Positions 1 to 12,118 are shown, numbered from the stretch's first letter. The stretch is 64,000 nucleotides of DNA from Argentina anserina (GCF_933775445.1 NC_065877.1:8246001-8310000); one strand, 5' to 3'. Numbers and translations: made by a program. The notes: generated by a model from the letters alone, not told the origin.

Positions 1-605
1 GAGGTCTGACTGGGTCAAGGTCGGCCAGTGAGACGGTGGGGGATAAGCAACCTAGCTGACTAGAGATCTCAAGATCTAGGTTCAAAAGGGAAAACCAAAT
101 TGTGGAGATGAGTTCAGATCACTGTGGGGAGTTCCCCAAGTCCATTCCTATGATGAAAAACAGTGATACCCGTAAGGATGAGGCTAAGCTAAAACTTTTA
201 ATGATTCTTATGCGTCGAGAAATTGAGCAGAGTAATGCGGGTTACTCTTAATTAAGAGATCACATATTCAAGAGAGAAGTGGGGCCGCTTCTAGGGGAGT
301 TAATGAGGGCATAACTCTTATCAAACAACTTGCAAAACCAGGCGTGTGTTCCATTGCCAAAATGGGCACAAAAATGAGAACCGAAGTGTACCAGAGAGAC
401 TCATGTGTGAAGTATGTCATCATTTACACAAATGACGAATAGTTCAAAGACATCGTGTCTACTATTTAGTTAGTAAAGTAAGCATACTTTCATAAGGGAA
501 TGTTCAAAGGGTCAAACCTACCTATCATATGCAGGTTTCAACCGTAGAAATCTATCACCAAATTCTATCGAGTCTTTGGTGGCCAATTTCATTCATGTGG
601 GAAAT
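1..605 (+). mobile_element. 3' internal part of a probable Copia-like LTR retrotransposon
   Basis: No long ORF survives here. The stretch ends in a purine-rich tract (about 594-605) directly against an LTR that opens with TGTTGG, which is how the 3' end of a Copia-type internal region looks. I infer that this is the decayed 3' internal region of the element whose 3' LTR is 606-1634. The rest of the element lies outside the window, so its coding capacity is unknown. Confidence 0.4.
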
Positions 606-1634
606 TGTTGGAAAATGGTTAGAAAAACCATTTAAAACCAAATTTTAATTGATTAATTTAATTAAGTTAAACTTATAATTAATCAAAGATGAACATAGAT
701 TTGAGTTCTCCATAATGAGAGCTACAAGATCATATATTTGTTTGTGTAATTTGGTTTGTGGGTGATTAAGAAATTGTCACTCAAAGATGGCTACTTAGAA
801 TGAGGGAAATGTGTTTGTCCCACATTGGAAAAGTGAAGTGTTGAAAAGACTTTATATAGAATCCATTGTGTATGGATTGTAAAGTGTGTAAGCCCTCTTA
901 TACCCTCTCGCGCACGCGTAGGGGGGTGCAAATCCCATGTCACAAGGGAAACTCGTGTATGCCCGTGCGACCTGCGGACAAGAATGCAACACCGAATTGA
1001 GGATCGGAACGCAGATTCTTTTTGCATTTCTGAAAATTCGTTTTTGACTTTACAAATTCTCTTGACTGTTCAAATTGTTCTTTTGTAACAACTGTGTTAT
1101 TGTGTGTTATGGAGAATTATAACATAATTGAAATCAGTGCTTGTAACATATGTAACTCATATATGTTATGATCTTTTGATTTCTATAACAGCCATCTTAT
1201 TCAATGTGATTGCAAATCCTCACTGTATAAATAGCCACCATCTTTTCATTGTAAAATCATCCATTCGAAACACAATCCTCTCCCACTCTCAAAGTTCTTA
1301 GCTTTTCTTTTCTCTGGTGATAGAAAAAGGTACTTTTCGAGTTCGTTGAGAGTTTTAGTTAGTAGTGCAACTTTCTAGAACTGTTTAGTCGTTGCATCCT
1401 AGGAGACAAGCGCCAAGCATCCTTACACCGATAGAGGAGGCGTAAACGTCTTAAGGACAGTGTGGTATCACACACGTCTCGACTAGTTCTTCCATCACCA
1501 ATCGTTCGGTATTTTGGTTGAATTTATTTTCGTGTTCTTCGTTATTAGAGTTACATGTTTAATTTCTATTTTATAATTATTTATAATTCAGTTTGATAAA
1601 TTATATATGCAATATATCACTGCTTTTTCTAACA
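606..1634 (+). mobile_element. LTR (probable 3' LTR of a Copia-like element)
   Basis: The 1029-bp segment begins TGTTGGAAAA and ends TTTTTCTAACA, giving the TG...CA ends and short inverted terminal repeat expected of an LTR. It carries a TATA box (TATAAATA, 1226-1233) placed as an LTR promoter would be. A purine tract precedes it and no primer-binding site follows it, so it reads as a 3' LTR on the plus strand. The upstream LTR is outside the window, so age and target duplication cannot be checked. Superfamily assignment rests on general appearance only. Confidence 0.6.
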
Positions 1635-3857
1635 CCATGTTGAACCATTGAAATAGTAGCGTGAAATGTTGGTGTAATTGTTGAGAGATGGCGGTACTTG
1701 GTGTAACCAGTGAGGTGTTGCCGAGAGGCATAACCATATAGTGTAACCGTGAGGGATAAGTAGAGAATAATCATAAAAGGCAATCAATAACCATGTAGGA
1801 ATATCATCACAAGTAATCGTAAAACAATTATGAAGAATAGACATAAGGAGTATGTAAGGAGATATGTTGTGCAAAGTCGACGTGTGTAGCTATAAGGTGT
1901 AGCCGTTTTAGGTGTTAGCCACGAGGCGTTACCATGGGGTGTTACCGCTTAGCGCGACTCATGTAAGTATGTGCACATGTAGCGAGCATGATCAAGGATA
2001 TGTCATAGTGTATTCATGGCAATAACTCAATTGATAATATAAGCAATGACATACTAGAAGCCGTCGAAGACATCATAAGTAAAATAGAAAGAATTGAGTC
2101 AATGTAAGGGACTCCATGTCGATCATTGAGCCCCAATAAAGCTCTTGTTGCTCATATAAGAAAGTTTCAGTGGTAATTGCACCTCATCTAGAAAATATAT
2201 ATCCCAAGGAGAGATATGTAAGAGAACAGAAAGAGCAACCATGTATTATGTGTGTCGGGTGCCGCCGTAGGAAGAATTGGACTGAGGTGCCAATTACACT
2301 AATCACATGTGGTATTAGATGCAGCGCGTATGTGCGATTGAGATCAAGCATATAAGCAATATGTGTACCGGTGGAGGTAGAAATGTGTAACTAAAACACA
2401 TTGAATCAACTTGATTGACATAAGACATGAATATGGTGTCTTGGAAAGATTGATGTTTGATCATTGGGTGCACTGAATAAATTTTCCCCGCCATATTCTT
2501 TTGTTCTCCTTTTTTTTAGGGGGAGCCCTGGGTTGACCAGGTCAACTTATTCAATCTGCTCATCAACACCAGTGAGGTTGTGAGGCACCGAGGAAAATTA
2601 GATAAGTGTTCGGCCAGGCCGAGTGAGAGTTGCCGGTGAGGACCCCACATTGGGAGAGAGAGAAGTTGAGCTGGAGTAAGTTGTTGGGTGAGAGCCCTAC
2701 GTCGGGAGAGAGCAGCCGAATCAGAGAGGCGTTATGTGGAGTGATGAGCCGGATGAGAGAGCTCCGGGAGGGAGGTGCGGGTGAGCTGTAGGGCCAGGAA
2801 AGGACTGGCCGGGTCAAAGAGTGGTCGTCCAGGTGAGAAGGGTGTCAGGCGAGTGAGCTATAGGGCTGGGAGAGGACTGGCCAGGGTCGCAAGGCCGAGA
2901 GGGGGTGCAGGGCTAGCCGGGGTCTTAGGGCCGGCCGGATGAGAGTTTTGGGTGTGTCCCGGCCGGAGATATTCGTTGGTACGTTTTTTGTTGCTTCTGG
3001 GATGGCCATAAAGGTCAGTGTTGGCCTACTAGGGGTAGGGTCAATAGCTTCGGGTGAGAGAGCTTCGAGCAGGAGAGCTTGGTTGCCAGAAACTGTATAG
3101 ATTCCCATAATCTAATTTTGTCCTAAAAAATCTTCTTTCCTTAATGAGAAGTTCAAACCCAAAATATCATTTTTCATGTTGAAAGCATGGATGTGAGAAG
3201 CACACGAGCAAAGACAAAGAGTTTTGGGTGCCCAAAGTAAATCTAGGTACGGCTGTGCCATGCCTGAGCTGCTTTCCGGTGCCGGCGGACGATGCAGAGG
3301 TTATGGTTGATGTCGGCAAGTCTAGTGGTCGTGGAGGTGACATTTTGGTGCTTGTAGATAAGTAAAGGAGGAAAGAGAAAATCTCATATCTATTTTCTCT
3401 CTCCTAAAGTTCTTCAAATTAAAATCCCAAAAATAGAAAGTAGCTTGATTTGAGTGTGTAACAGATTAAAATCAACAAAGTACATCAAGGAGACAAGCTT
3501 ATGATGTGTGAGCAGAAGTTAAAAAATTTGTTAAGACTATAAACCAGCCATGGATGAGAGAGACAAACCTAGATCTACCTTCTCTCTCCTCAAATTTGTT
3601 GCAAATCTGAAAACACATAAGCTGAATTTTGAAGTCCTAGGAGATAAGAAGCTTAATATTCATGCAAGAAAGGTGAGAATCATGAATGATCTATGAGGGC
3701 TCGAGCACGTCATGTGTGAGCAGAGGGAAACTTGAGAAGAGAGAAAGATTTGGTGGTGGGAAACGAAAATATTCCTAGAAATTCCAACCGAATGGTGGAG
3801 TTGCTCACAATGAGTTATGAGGGTGGTGTCACTGAAAACCTTCCTTCTAGTGCCAAA
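1635..3857. other. Gene-free repetitive DNA, probably decayed retrotransposon
   Basis: No convincing gene is visible. Positions about 1665-1950 hold many imperfect copies of a GGTGTAACC-like 9-mer, and 2560-3070 is G-rich with recurring GGTGAGAGCCC/GGGAGAGAG blocks. The right end adjoins the minus-strand LTR at 3858-4240, so at least its right part is probably internal sequence of that element. Confidence 0.35.
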
Positions 3858-4240
3858 TGTTACTATAGGATTCTGGCGAGGCTAGAATCTTAAGTATCAT
3901 GGAAAATGCACTATTTCTGACAACCTGGAAATCATGAGCAAACGACGGTAAGTGAGAAGACCGAGCTGACCGGCCTTCAATCAACCAATATCTAAGTCAG
4001 CTACATGAAGATGTAGAGTATGTATTAATAATGTGGAGAATTGAAGCTAACCTTGTGGAGAGTGGGAAACACTTATTTATAGGCTAAAAGAGTGATTGAC
4101 ACTTAAGTTACCAAACTACCTGTAGTGGACATTGTAGAGCAAACATATAAGTAATGGGCCTTTAGGCCTAATTAGGGCTCAAAGTAGTGGAGTTGGACTT
4201 CGGTTACTATGTGTAAGACGAGTAATCTCATTGTTTAACA
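3858..4240 (-). mobile_element. LTR with adjacent primer-binding-site-like sequence
   Basis: Read on the minus strand, the 383-bp block starts TGTTAAACAATG and ends CTATAGTAACA, with inverted TGTTA/TAACA ends. It contains TATAAATAAGTG (minus strand, about 4073-4084) as a likely LTR TATA box. Immediately downstream on the minus strand is TTTGGCACTAGAAGG (3843-3857), which resembles a tRNA primer-binding site (one base shared with the LTR end is possible). This makes it a 5' LTR of a minus-strand element whose internal region runs leftward. I did not find the partner LTR in the window. Confidence 0.55.
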
Positions 4241-5188
4241 CTCACAGCGGAGGTGATATTAACATAATGAATGATTTCTTGAGAGGTCCTCTTGTTGTAC
4301 CAAAAATACAATGGAGCTAGACTTGTGGAGTGTAATAAACCAGGTGACTTGCTGCTGAAGTGACAGACCGAGAACTATTGGTTGCAACAAACTTTGGAGG
4401 GCATGACTTGCAGTCTAAGTGAGCAAATCCCTACATACATTACATGCCAATAAAAACCAAGATTTGTTTAACCTAAGTTTACTAAGTTACATGTATATGT
4501 GCCAAGAGAAGAGAATATATGGGGTACCTACATTGTTCTTTAAAAATTATTTGGTTACCTGATTAGGTACTCACATTAGTAACATAAAATGTATAGATAC
4601 AACCAAGTAGCCGACCAATTTTAAAAGTTCTATACAACCAAGTAGCATTGTTTAGGGATTTGTGGTATATGATCTTCTTTTTTTTTTTTGGTTAAGGTGG
4701 TATATGATCTTTGTCAAGTAGCAATATATGAATTCTAGAGACCTTTTATGAGGGTTTCGAAGATGGTAGTTTCTAGCCATTGGAAAGTTAGTTGGGAGGG
4801 ACACATGGGGGACGAAGAGAACTAAAATTCTTTCAAAGACTGGTAGTTGTGAAATTTGCAACCGCACGTGCCAATTTGTGTGAATTGGCACCAAAAATCT
4901 TAAGGGGCCTTGATTCTCGCTTTACTTATTATTGTTCATTATCAATATGAATATGTCATACTCGGGCCAAGATATTGACCTCAGCTAAGAGTTGAACACT
5001 TCACAACACTAAATTCTTGCTGGAAAATCTAGTCAGATAGTTGACATTTTTGCCATATTGAGTTCTAGATTTTAATTTCAGGCTGCATTATGCTGGCACC
5101 TTTGTCACTAAATTGATTTTACTCTTTCTTTTATTTTTATCATTTTGTTTTCTAATTAATTTGCAATCTACTATAAAAACACACTCAC

Positions 5189-5238
<50 letters not shown>

Positions 5239-5364
5239 CGCTCGATCTAGGGTTTGATAAGAATTTGCGAGAAGTTGATCGGCGACGAAGCTATAGGAGA
5301 GTCTATCGTCTTCGGAGGAGGTAGACTCCTAAGTCCTAAGAACCAAGCAAGTCTTTTTTTTATG
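4241..5364. other. Intergenic, ending in a promoter/leader-like segment
   Basis: No ORF of note. The right end resembles a plant promoter and 5' leader: CTATAAAAAC at 5171-5180, then a CT tract (5193-5235), then GATCTAGGGTTTG and a moderately GC-rich stretch up to the Gypsy insertion at 5370. Whether a gene starts here cannot be decided, because the flank beyond the insertion (from 11318) has no recognisable coding sequence. Confidence 0.3.
5193..5235. repeat. (CT)n microsatellite
   Basis: About 21 uninterrupted CT dinucleotides lie just downstream of a TATA-like box at 5171. CT tracts are frequent in plant 5' leaders, so this may be part of a transcribed leader. Confidence 0.95.
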
Positions 5365-5369
5365 CTTAG

Positions 5370-5897
5370 TGTCACGGGCCGACTTTTGTAGAGTAAAAGG
5401 CGGACCGTGCGGCACTTGCTAATCGATGAACGAGTAACAAGTAAGCCAAGTGAGTACCTTGCAAGGGACAATGGAAAGCACACGATATTAGTATAGTGTT
5501 AGCGGCAAGCAAGAACACAGTTTATATAGTTGTTGGGCAATCTCATGAACAATTTAATAGGCAACAAGAATGATCTCACGGGGCGCAGATAATTGAATAA
5601 TTCCTCTCTTTATTGATGGTAAGACGTTAAGGGAGGCGCAAGTACATGTGCTTACCTATACTAGTTCCGTAGGCCAACCGTCGCCGCCTAGGAACCCCTC
5701 CCTATAATAGCATATTTTGCAAAACTAGACTTGGCAGGGGGAAACATGGAACCTTCCCACCATGAGCCAACTTAAAAAAGGAAATTACAGAAAATATAAA
5801 TTACAATACTGCCACTAGCACGCAAGCAACCGGCCATAGGCATGACTCATGACCTTGGACAAGGTTGCTTGCGGCCTTACAAGTGCGGCCCCTAACA
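5370..5897 (-). repeat. 3' LTR of the Gypsy element
   Basis: This 528-bp LTR has TG...CA ends. On the minus strand it starts TGTTAGGGGCC, and that TAG serves as the stop codon of the polyprotein. It follows the polypurine tract at 5898-5910 and differs from the other LTR at two bases. Confidence 0.97.
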
Positions 5898-8800
5898 TCC
5901 TCCCCCACTAAAGCTGTCGGCGCTCTCGACGACTGCCTTGGACTTGAAGTCTTCAATCTTCTGCTTGAACTTCTTCAGTGCCTCCACATTCTCCCAGCTT
6001 ACTTCTTCATCTCCAAACCCCTTCCACTTCACCAAGTACTGCTGGCGTGGTCGCTCTTGAACTGCTTGGTTTCGCCCCTGACTCTTGAACGTGCTAACAA
6101 CTCTTTCAGCTAAAATCTCCTCGACCTCATTTGGCTTGCTTGATCTGATCTCCACAGGCTCTCTAGCAGGCTTGTTGCGGGCTTGGTCTTCCTTGTCGGG
6201 ATGGTGCGGCTTGAGGTTGCTAACATGGAACACTGGGTGAACTTTCATCCACGGTGGTATGGCGATCTTGTATGAACACTTCCCTACTTTTGAGATGACA
6301 GGAAGTGGGCCTTCATATTTCCTGAACAATCGCTTATCTTTGGAACGGAGGAATCTGAGCTGTTCAGGGAGAAGCTTGACAAGCACCATGTCCCCTTCCT
6401 GGAAGGCTCTAGGTTGCCGGCCTTGATCTGCCCATTTCTTCATCCTCCCTGCTGCCTTCTCTAAGTAAGCTTGAGCAATCTCAGCGTTGGCCTTCCACTC
6501 TTTGGTGAAGTTGAAAGCACGGGGATTGTTGCCCCTGTACACCTCCTGCACGGTGTGCGGTAGGAGTGGTTGTTGGCCGTTAACTATCTCGAAGGCACTC
6601 TTGTTGGTGGCTGAACTCTTCTTCGAGTTGAAACAAAATTGTGCTACGTCTAGCAACTCCACCCAGTTCTTCTGGTTTGCTTGGACAAAGTGCCTCAGGT
6701 ACTCTTCCAGCATTGAGTTGAATCGTTCAGTTTGTCCATCTGTTTGGGGGTGATAACTGGAAGAGATGTTGAGTTCTGACCCCAGCAGCTTGAACAGCTC
6801 TGTCCAGAATGACCCTGTAAATCTGGTATCTCTGTCACTGACAACATTTTGCGGTACTCCCCAATACTTCACCACATGTTTGAAGAAGAGGGCCGCAGTG
6901 TCTTCGGCCGAGCAATGCTTTGGGGTTGGCACAAAAGTTGCATACTTTGAGAACCTGTCAACCACTACAAGGATGCCGGATAACTCTCCAACCTTGGGTA
7001 AGTTGGTGATGAAATCTAAAGAGACACTTTCCCATGGTCGGCTAGGTACTGATAGTGGTTCTAGCAACCCTGGAGTCTTTTGCCGCTCCACTTTGTCTTG
7101 TTGGCAGGTCAAGCAAGTCTTGGTGTACTCCATCACATCATCCCGCATTTGAGGCCAATAGTAACCCTGCTTGAGGAGGGCATGGGTTCTTTGCCATCCT
7201 GGGTGACCCGCCCACAAGGTGTCATGACACTCCCTCATGAGCATCCTTCGCAGCCCATCGGCCCGGGGAACATACACTCTTCCCCCCTTTGTCATCAACA
7301 AGTCATTTTCTAACCAGAATCTGCGACTTTTCCCTTCCTTCACTAGCTTGACAAGGGCTTGAGCTACTGGATCCTTCTCTAGATTCTCCTTGATCCTTGC
7401 CTTAATATTTGTAGCTACTACACTGCCAGACATAGTAGCCAAGACACGAAGGGCCGCCAGGTCGGCTTTACGACTTAAGGCATCTGCAACTTGATTGGTG
7501 CGACCTGCCTTGTACTCAAACTCAAAGTCGAACTCCGCAAGGAACTCTTGCCATCGAGCTTGTTTTGGAGTTAACTTTGGGTGTGTCAGGAAGTATCTCA
7601 CTGCAGAGTTGTCAGTCTTGACTAGGAACTTCGACCCCAACAAGTAGTGTCGCCAAGTCCTTAAGCAGTGAATCACGGCTAACATCTCTTTCTCATGGGC
7701 AGAATATCTTCTTTCTGGGGGCGAGAGCTTGTGGCTCTCATAGGCTACCGGGTGTCCTTGTTGCAGTAAGACACCTCCTAGAGCGAAATCGGATGCATCG
7801 GTTTGCACTTCAAATGGCTTGCTCAAGTCTGGTAAGGCAAGGACAGGGTCCTCCATAACTGCCTGCTTCAACTTTAAGAAGGCTTCCTCACAGCCTTCAT
7901 TCCAACTCCACACCACTCCTTTCTTCAAAAGGTCTGTTAAGGGAGTCGTCTTCTCCGAATAATTTTCAATGAACCGCCTGTAGTAATTGGCTAGTCCAAG
8001 AAAGGAGCGCAGTTCTTTCACGTTCTTGGGGCTCTGCCACTCCTCAATAGCTCTTACTTTTCCCATGTCCATCCTGATTCTTCCCCTTTCTATGACATGT
8101 CCCAAGAATTTGATGGAACTTTGTGCGAACGCACACTTTTCTCGCTTGACATACAATTTGTTCTCCCGCAATCGTTGAAACACCAGCTTCAAATGTTCCA
8201 CGTGCTCTTCTAATGTGGGACTATATATCACAATATCATCCAGATACACCACCACAAATTTGTCTAATAAGTCGCTAAGGACTTGGTTCATCAATGTGCA
8301 GAAAGTAGCAGGGGCGTTAGTCAACCCGAACGGCATCACTAGGAATTCAAAGGCACCATATCGAGTGACACATGCAGTCTTGTACTCATCTCCCTCTGCG
8401 ATGCGGACTTGATGATACCCCGAGCGAAGGTCCAGCTTTGTGAAATATTGGGCACCACTGAGTTGGTCGAACAAGTCTTGTATCAATGGAATAGGATACT
8501 TGTTCCTCACGGTGACCTTGTTGAGAGCTCGGTAGTCCACACACAACCTCAAAGTCCCATCTTGCTTTTTCTGAAATAGCACCGGCGCACCAAATGGAGA
8601 CTTGGAGGGCTGGATAAACCCTGCCTCCAGTAGCTCCCCAAGTTGTTTCCTCAACTCTACTAGTTCTGGAGGGGCCATTCGATAGGGTGCCCTCGCAGGA
8701 GGTTTGGCCCCAGGGAGCAACTCGATCTCATGATCAACATTCCTCCTTGGTGGTAATTCCTTGGGAAGTTCTGATGGCATCATGTCTTTGTAAGTTTCCA

Positions 8801-10739
8801 ACACTTCCATAATCTCCCTTGGAATCGTCTCCTCCTCAACTTTGTCTTTTACCAGGGGGACAATGACATATGTCGGCTCTTGGCGCTTCACACCCTTCTT
8901 GAATTGAATGGCCGACAAGAGGCGAGGTCCACTCGGTGGCCTAAGCTTTGCCGGCACTACACAAGGCCTTTCCCCCATAACCAACAAGTTTTGAGCATTG
9001 GGTATGGGAATGGCTTTGTTCTCCAACATGAATTCCATCCCCAAGATTACATCAAAGTCGTCTATCTGCACGACAACCAAATCCGTCTTTCCTTCCCAAT
9101 TGCTCAACTTCAGTTGCACGCCTTTAGATACCCCAATTGTGGGTGAGGGTGAGGAATTAACTGCTTTCAGGTGACCCGTATCTTTTTCGATTTTTAACCC
9201 CAATCTTCGTGCCTCTGCTTCTGACACAAAGTTGTGGGTGGCACCCGTATCGACCATCACGCTCTTGGCTCCCTTCCCATTCAAGCTACCTTCAACAAAC
9301 ATTAAGCCTTTTAGCAATGGCTTCTTTGGCATGGGGGTCTGTTTCTCTACCGCATTAAGGAATTTTAATGCCCCCATGTGGCTAGGTTCTTCCACTTCCT
9401 CTTGGTGTTCCTCATTTTCTTTGGCCGAGATTTGGGCTTGTAATGCTGACAAAGCGGTCTTGTGAGGGCACTCATTCACCCTATGAGGTCCCTTGCATAG
9501 AAAGCACGATATGGGTCTTGGGGTGAAGCCTGTATAACTGAACGGGCGTGGAGTAAACACCCCAGTGGAGGCTGCTGGCTTGGAGGAGGCAGTGTCCCTG
9601 ACACCAATAACCCTTCTATCCCCCCCTCCAAAATTCGAGGACCTTGACTCTCCTCCCCCACTTCTACTCGGACCCGGTCTGGCATTTCTATTGATATTCA
9701 CATTCGAAAAGGAAGAGGTTTTCCTCGCAGAGTTCTCTTCGAATGTGTAATCAGTCAGCCTTTCTGCCGCTGCTTGGGCCGAGGCTAAATCTTGGACCCT
9801 TTGTCTTTGGAGCTCAGTTCTAGCCCATGGCTTCAATCCTTCAAGGAAGTAGAATAGCCGATCTTTCTCTGACATATCGGGGAGGTCGAGCATGATCATA
9901 GAGAATTTGCTCACAAAATCTCTAATGTTGTTGGTGTGTTTCAACTCCCTCAATTGCCTTCTTGCAATATAATCGACATTCTCAGGAAAGAATTGGGTTT
10001 TGAGTTCCTTCTTGAGATCCTCCCATGTCTCAATGCAGCAAACATTCCTTTGAATATCATTGTATTTAGTCCTCCACCATAACTTGGCATCTCCTGACAA
10101 GTACATAGTCGCCATGTTTACCTTCGCTTCTTCCGAATCAGGCTTTACTGCTCGAAAGTATTGTTCCATATCAAATAGAAAGTTCTCAAGCTCCTTGGCA
10201 TCCCGTGCCCCTCCGTAAGCTTGAGGTTCCGGTATTTTGACCTTCCTGTAGTCCGTCACAGGTTGGTTTGACATCGCTCGAACAACAAGATTGAGCTTGG
10301 TGTTCATCTCCAACAGCTCGGTTTTGAACGCATCAATGGTGGCTCGGACATCCTCAGCGAGGGTGTCCATAGTCACATGTAATGTGTCAAGGGCATCACT
10401 CATGGCCCCCAACTGCTCTAACGAGGCACCTCCTCTATCTTCATCATCATGTCCTCCCCCCTCGGGAGCTCTTGTTTTCTCTAGGGCCGAAACTCGGTCC
10501 TTCAGCTTTTCAAGTTCCTTCTTAGGCCCTGCTCCTCCCCTGGGAGCTTCTGCCTTCTCTAGGGCCACCACTCGGTCCCTTAACTCCTCAAGGTCTTCCA
10601 CTCGTGTCGCCAACTTCTCTAGATCGACACGATCCAACAAGGAGGTAATATCAATCAATCTATCAGGGACTCCCGCAAGTTCACCGAGTTGTTGATCATA
10701 GAAATCGAACCGTTGCGCGTTCGTCATGTTTCCCACCAT
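5892..10739 (-). CDS. Gypsy gag-pol polyprotein with chromodomain
   Basis: This single uninterrupted ORF encodes the retrotransposon's structural and enzymatic proteins. The frame is open from 10898 inside the LTR, but the likely start is the Met at 10739, just after the primer-binding site, giving about 1615 residues. In order it shows a coiled-coil-rich Gag, a CX2CX3HX4C zinc knuckle (about 9470-9510), an aspartic protease with DTGA (about 9245), reverse transcriptase with the YLDD box (about 8235-8247), RNase H (around 7800), integrase with an HHCC zinc region (7090-7210) and a DDE core (about 7010-6730), and a C-terminal chromodomain (about 6130-5930). All catalytic motifs I looked for are present and there is no internal stop. 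The last residues (Gly-Gly-Gly-Cys) are encoded by the polypurine tract and LTR edge. Chromodomains of this family bind modified histones and are thought to guide integration. Confidence 0.95.
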   Translation of the reverse strand: MVGNMTNAQRFDFYDQQLGELAGVPDRLIDITSLLDRVDLEKLATRVEDLEELRDRVVALEKAEAPRGGAGPKKELEKLKDRVSALEKTRAPEGGGHDDEDRGGASLEQLGAMSDALDTLHVTMDTLAEDVRATIDAFKTELLEMNTKLNLVVRAMSNQPVTDYRKVKIPEPQAYGGARDAKELENFLFDMEQYFRAVKPDSEEAKVNMATMYLSGDAKLWWRTKYNDIQRNVCCIETWEDLKKELKTQFFPENVDYIARRQLRELKHTNNIRDFVSKFSMIMLDLPDMSEKDRLFYFLEGLKPWARTELQRQRVQDLASAQAAAERLTDYTFEENSARKTSSFSNVNINRNARPGPSRSGGGESRSSNFGGGDRRVIGVRDTASSKPAASTGVFTPRPFSYTGFTPRPISCFLCKGPHRVNECPHKTALSALQAQISAKENEEHQEEVEEPSHMGALKFLNAVEKQTPMPKKPLLKGLMFVEGSLNGKGAKSVMVDTGATHNFVSEAEARRLGLKIEKDTGHLKAVNSSPSPTIGVSKGVQLKLSNWEGKTDLVVVQIDDFDVILGMEFMLENKAIPIPNAQNLLVMGERPCVVPAKLRPPSGPRLLSAIQFKKGVKRQEPTYVIVPLVKDKVEEETIPREIMEVLETYKDMMPSELPKELPPRRNVDHEIELLPGAKPPARAPYRMAPPELVELRKQLGELLEAGFIQPSKSPFGAPVLFQKKQDGTLRLCVDYRALNKVTVRNKYPIPLIQDLFDQLSGAQYFTKLDLRSGYHQVRIAEGDEYKTACVTRYGAFEFLVMPFGLTNAPATFCTLMNQVLSDLLDKFVVVYLDDIVIYSPTLEEHVEHLKLVFQRLRENKLYVKREKCAFAQSSIKFLGHVIERGRIRMDMGKVRAIEEWQSPKNVKELRSFLGLANYYRRFIENYSEKTTPLTDLLKKGVVWSWNEGCEEAFLKLKQAVMEDPVLALPDLSKPFEVQTDASDFALGGVLLQQGHPVAYESHKLSPPERRYSAHEKEMLAVIHCLRTWRHYLLGSKFLVKTDNSAVRYFLTHPKLTPKQARWQEFLAEFDFEFEYKAGRTNQVADALSRKADLAALRVLATMSGSVVATNIKARIKENLEKDPVAQALVKLVKEGKSRRFWLENDLLMTKGGRVYVPRADGLRRMLMRECHDTLWAGHPGWQRTHALLKQGYYWPQMRDDVMEYTKTCLTCQQDKVERQKTPGLLEPLSVPSRPWESVSLDFITNLPKVGELSGILVVVDRFSKYATFVPTPKHCSAEDTAALFFKHVVKYWGVPQNVVSDRDTRFTGSFWTELFKLLGSELNISSSYHPQTDGQTERFNSMLEEYLRHFVQANQKNWVELLDVAQFCFNSKKSSATNKSAFEIVNGQQPLLPHTVQEVYRGNNPRAFNFTKEWKANAEIAQAYLEKAAGRMKKWADQGRQPRAFQEGDMVLVKLLPEQLRFLRSKDKRLFRKYEGPLPVISKVGKCSYKIAIPPWMKVHPVFHVSNLKPHHPDKEDQARNKPAREPVEIRSSKPNEVEEILAERVVSTFKSQGRNQAVQERPRQQYLVKWKGFGDEEVSWENVEALKKFKQKIEDFKSKAVVESADSFSGGGC

Positions 10740-10784
10740 CGTATGAGTCTTAAGCACAGCCGGCAAGCCGGCTCTGATACCAGC

Positions 10785-11312
10785 TGTCACGGGCCGACTT
10801 TTGTAGAGTAAAAGGCGGACCGTGCGGCACTTGCTAATCGATGAACGAGTAACAAGTAAGCCAAGTGAGTACCTTGCAAGAGACAATGGAAAGCACACGA
10901 TATTAGTATAGTGTTAGCGGCAAGCAAGAACACAGTTTATATAGTTGTTGGGCAATCTCATGAACAATTTAATAGGCAACAAGAATGATCTCACGGGGCG
11001 CAGATAATTGAATAATTCCTCTCTTTATTGATGGTAAGACGTTAAGGGAGGCGCAAGTACATGTGCTTACCTATACTAGTTCCGTAGGCCAACCGTCGCC
11101 ACCTAGGAACCCCTCCCTATAATAGCATATTTTGCAAAACTAGACTTGGCAGGGGGAAACATGGAACCTTCCCACCATGAGCCAACTTAAAAAAGGAAAT
11201 TACAGAAAATATAAATTACAATACTGCCACTAGCACGCAAGCAACCGGCCATAGGCATGACTCATGACCTTGGACAAGGTTGCTTGCGGCCTTACAAGTG
11301 CGGCCCCTAACA
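10785..11312 (-). repeat. 5' LTR of the Gypsy element
   Basis: This 528-bp LTR is next to the tRNA-Met primer-binding site (10771-10782, TGGTATCAGAGC on the minus strand, two bases from the LTR end). It presumably holds the element's promoter, but I did not pin down a TATA box with confidence. Confidence 0.97.
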
Positions 11313-11317
11313 CTTAG

Positions 11318-11597
11318 CTTAGCTCCGCTCCGCTTTCTGCAGCACATAGTCACGCTGCCCATGCACAGCAGAATAATTCTTAACAACTCATGAAAAGTTA
11401 TCGTTGCACCAATTATGATTTATGGACATGTTCCCAATTCTAGATCCACTACCATTAAGAATTCACCAACTAAACTCAAAGACAGCTATCCTGCCTATCC
11501 ATCACCGAAATTAAAAGTAAATAATAGGAGTTGTATATTAGTATATATATATATATAAGATCGATATCAATGAAAATATGAAATGGTCACAATGCAG
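11318..11597. other. Intergenic spacer between two transposons
   Basis: This is AT-rich sequence with a short (AT)n run near 11541-11556. It is the continuation of the DNA interrupted by the Gypsy element. No gene is seen. Confidence 0.5.
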
Positions 11598-11605
11598 GTT
11601 TATAT

Positions 11606-12110
11606 TAGGGCTGTCAATTTCGACACGACCCGATAACACGACTCGAAACCTGCACGAAATAAAGCGGGTTGAACCCGCACGTTTAAAAAGCGGGTCAGCG
11701 GCGGGTCAACCCGCCATGACCAATTTAATAAACGGGTCAACGACGGTTTAACCCGTTAACACGAAATGAACCCGCATGACACGTTTAATAAAAGAGTCAA
11801 ACTAAATTTTATATAAAATACGCGTACACAATCTATTTAAAATGATAATAATATATGTATATACAGGTTTAGTAAGTTTTTTCTCATTTTGAACTAGAAT
11901 TTTGGGTAATACAATGAATTTTTTTATTTGATTATTATTTTAATTAGTTATCTTATCTAAAACGACAAATATATTTATTAAATGGGTTAAACGGGTTGGA
12001 AACGGGTAACCCGTTTAATAAATAGATTGAGTTTGAGTTTACATTTTATAACACGCGAGACACTTTTACCCGACACGAACCCAACCCGACACGACCCATT
12101 GACAGCCCTA
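11606..12110. mobile_element. hAT-like non-autonomous element (family A, copy 1)
   Basis: This 505-bp element has terminal inverted repeats TAGGGCTGTCAA/TTGACAGCCCTA and is flanked by a perfect 8-bp duplication GTTTATAT (11598-11605 and 12111-12118). An 8-bp duplication is characteristic of hAT transposition. Its ends carry many ACCCGC/GGGTTAACCCG motifs. It has no coding capacity. A second copy lies at 50942-51462. Confidence 0.9.
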
Positions 12111-12118
12111 GTTTATAT

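Larger units (their letters stand above)
5365..11317 (-). mobile_element. Complete Ty3/Gypsy chromovirus LTR retrotransposon
   Basis: The element (5370-11312, 5943 bp) is flanked by the 5-bp target duplication CTTAG (5365-5369 and 11313-11317). The two 528-bp LTRs (5370-5897 and 10785-11312) differ at only two positions: G 5466 versus A 10881, and G 5686 versus A 11101. The orientation is minus: the primer-binding site, complementary to initiator tRNA-Met, is at 10771-10782, and the polypurine tract is at 5898-5910. A single intact gag-pol ORF lies between, with a C-terminal chromodomain, which places it among the chromoviruses. The small size and short LTRs would suit the Reina or Galadriel lineages, but I cannot separate these. 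It looks recently inserted and structurally able to be autonomous. Confidence 0.97.

Noticed and set aside
10740..10898. N-terminal extension of the Gypsy polyprotein into the 5' LTR
   Set aside because: It would translate the LTR and primer-binding site. The same LTR-encoded peptide also appears as an isolated ORF at the other LTR (5247-5483). The Met at 10739 is the expected Gag start.
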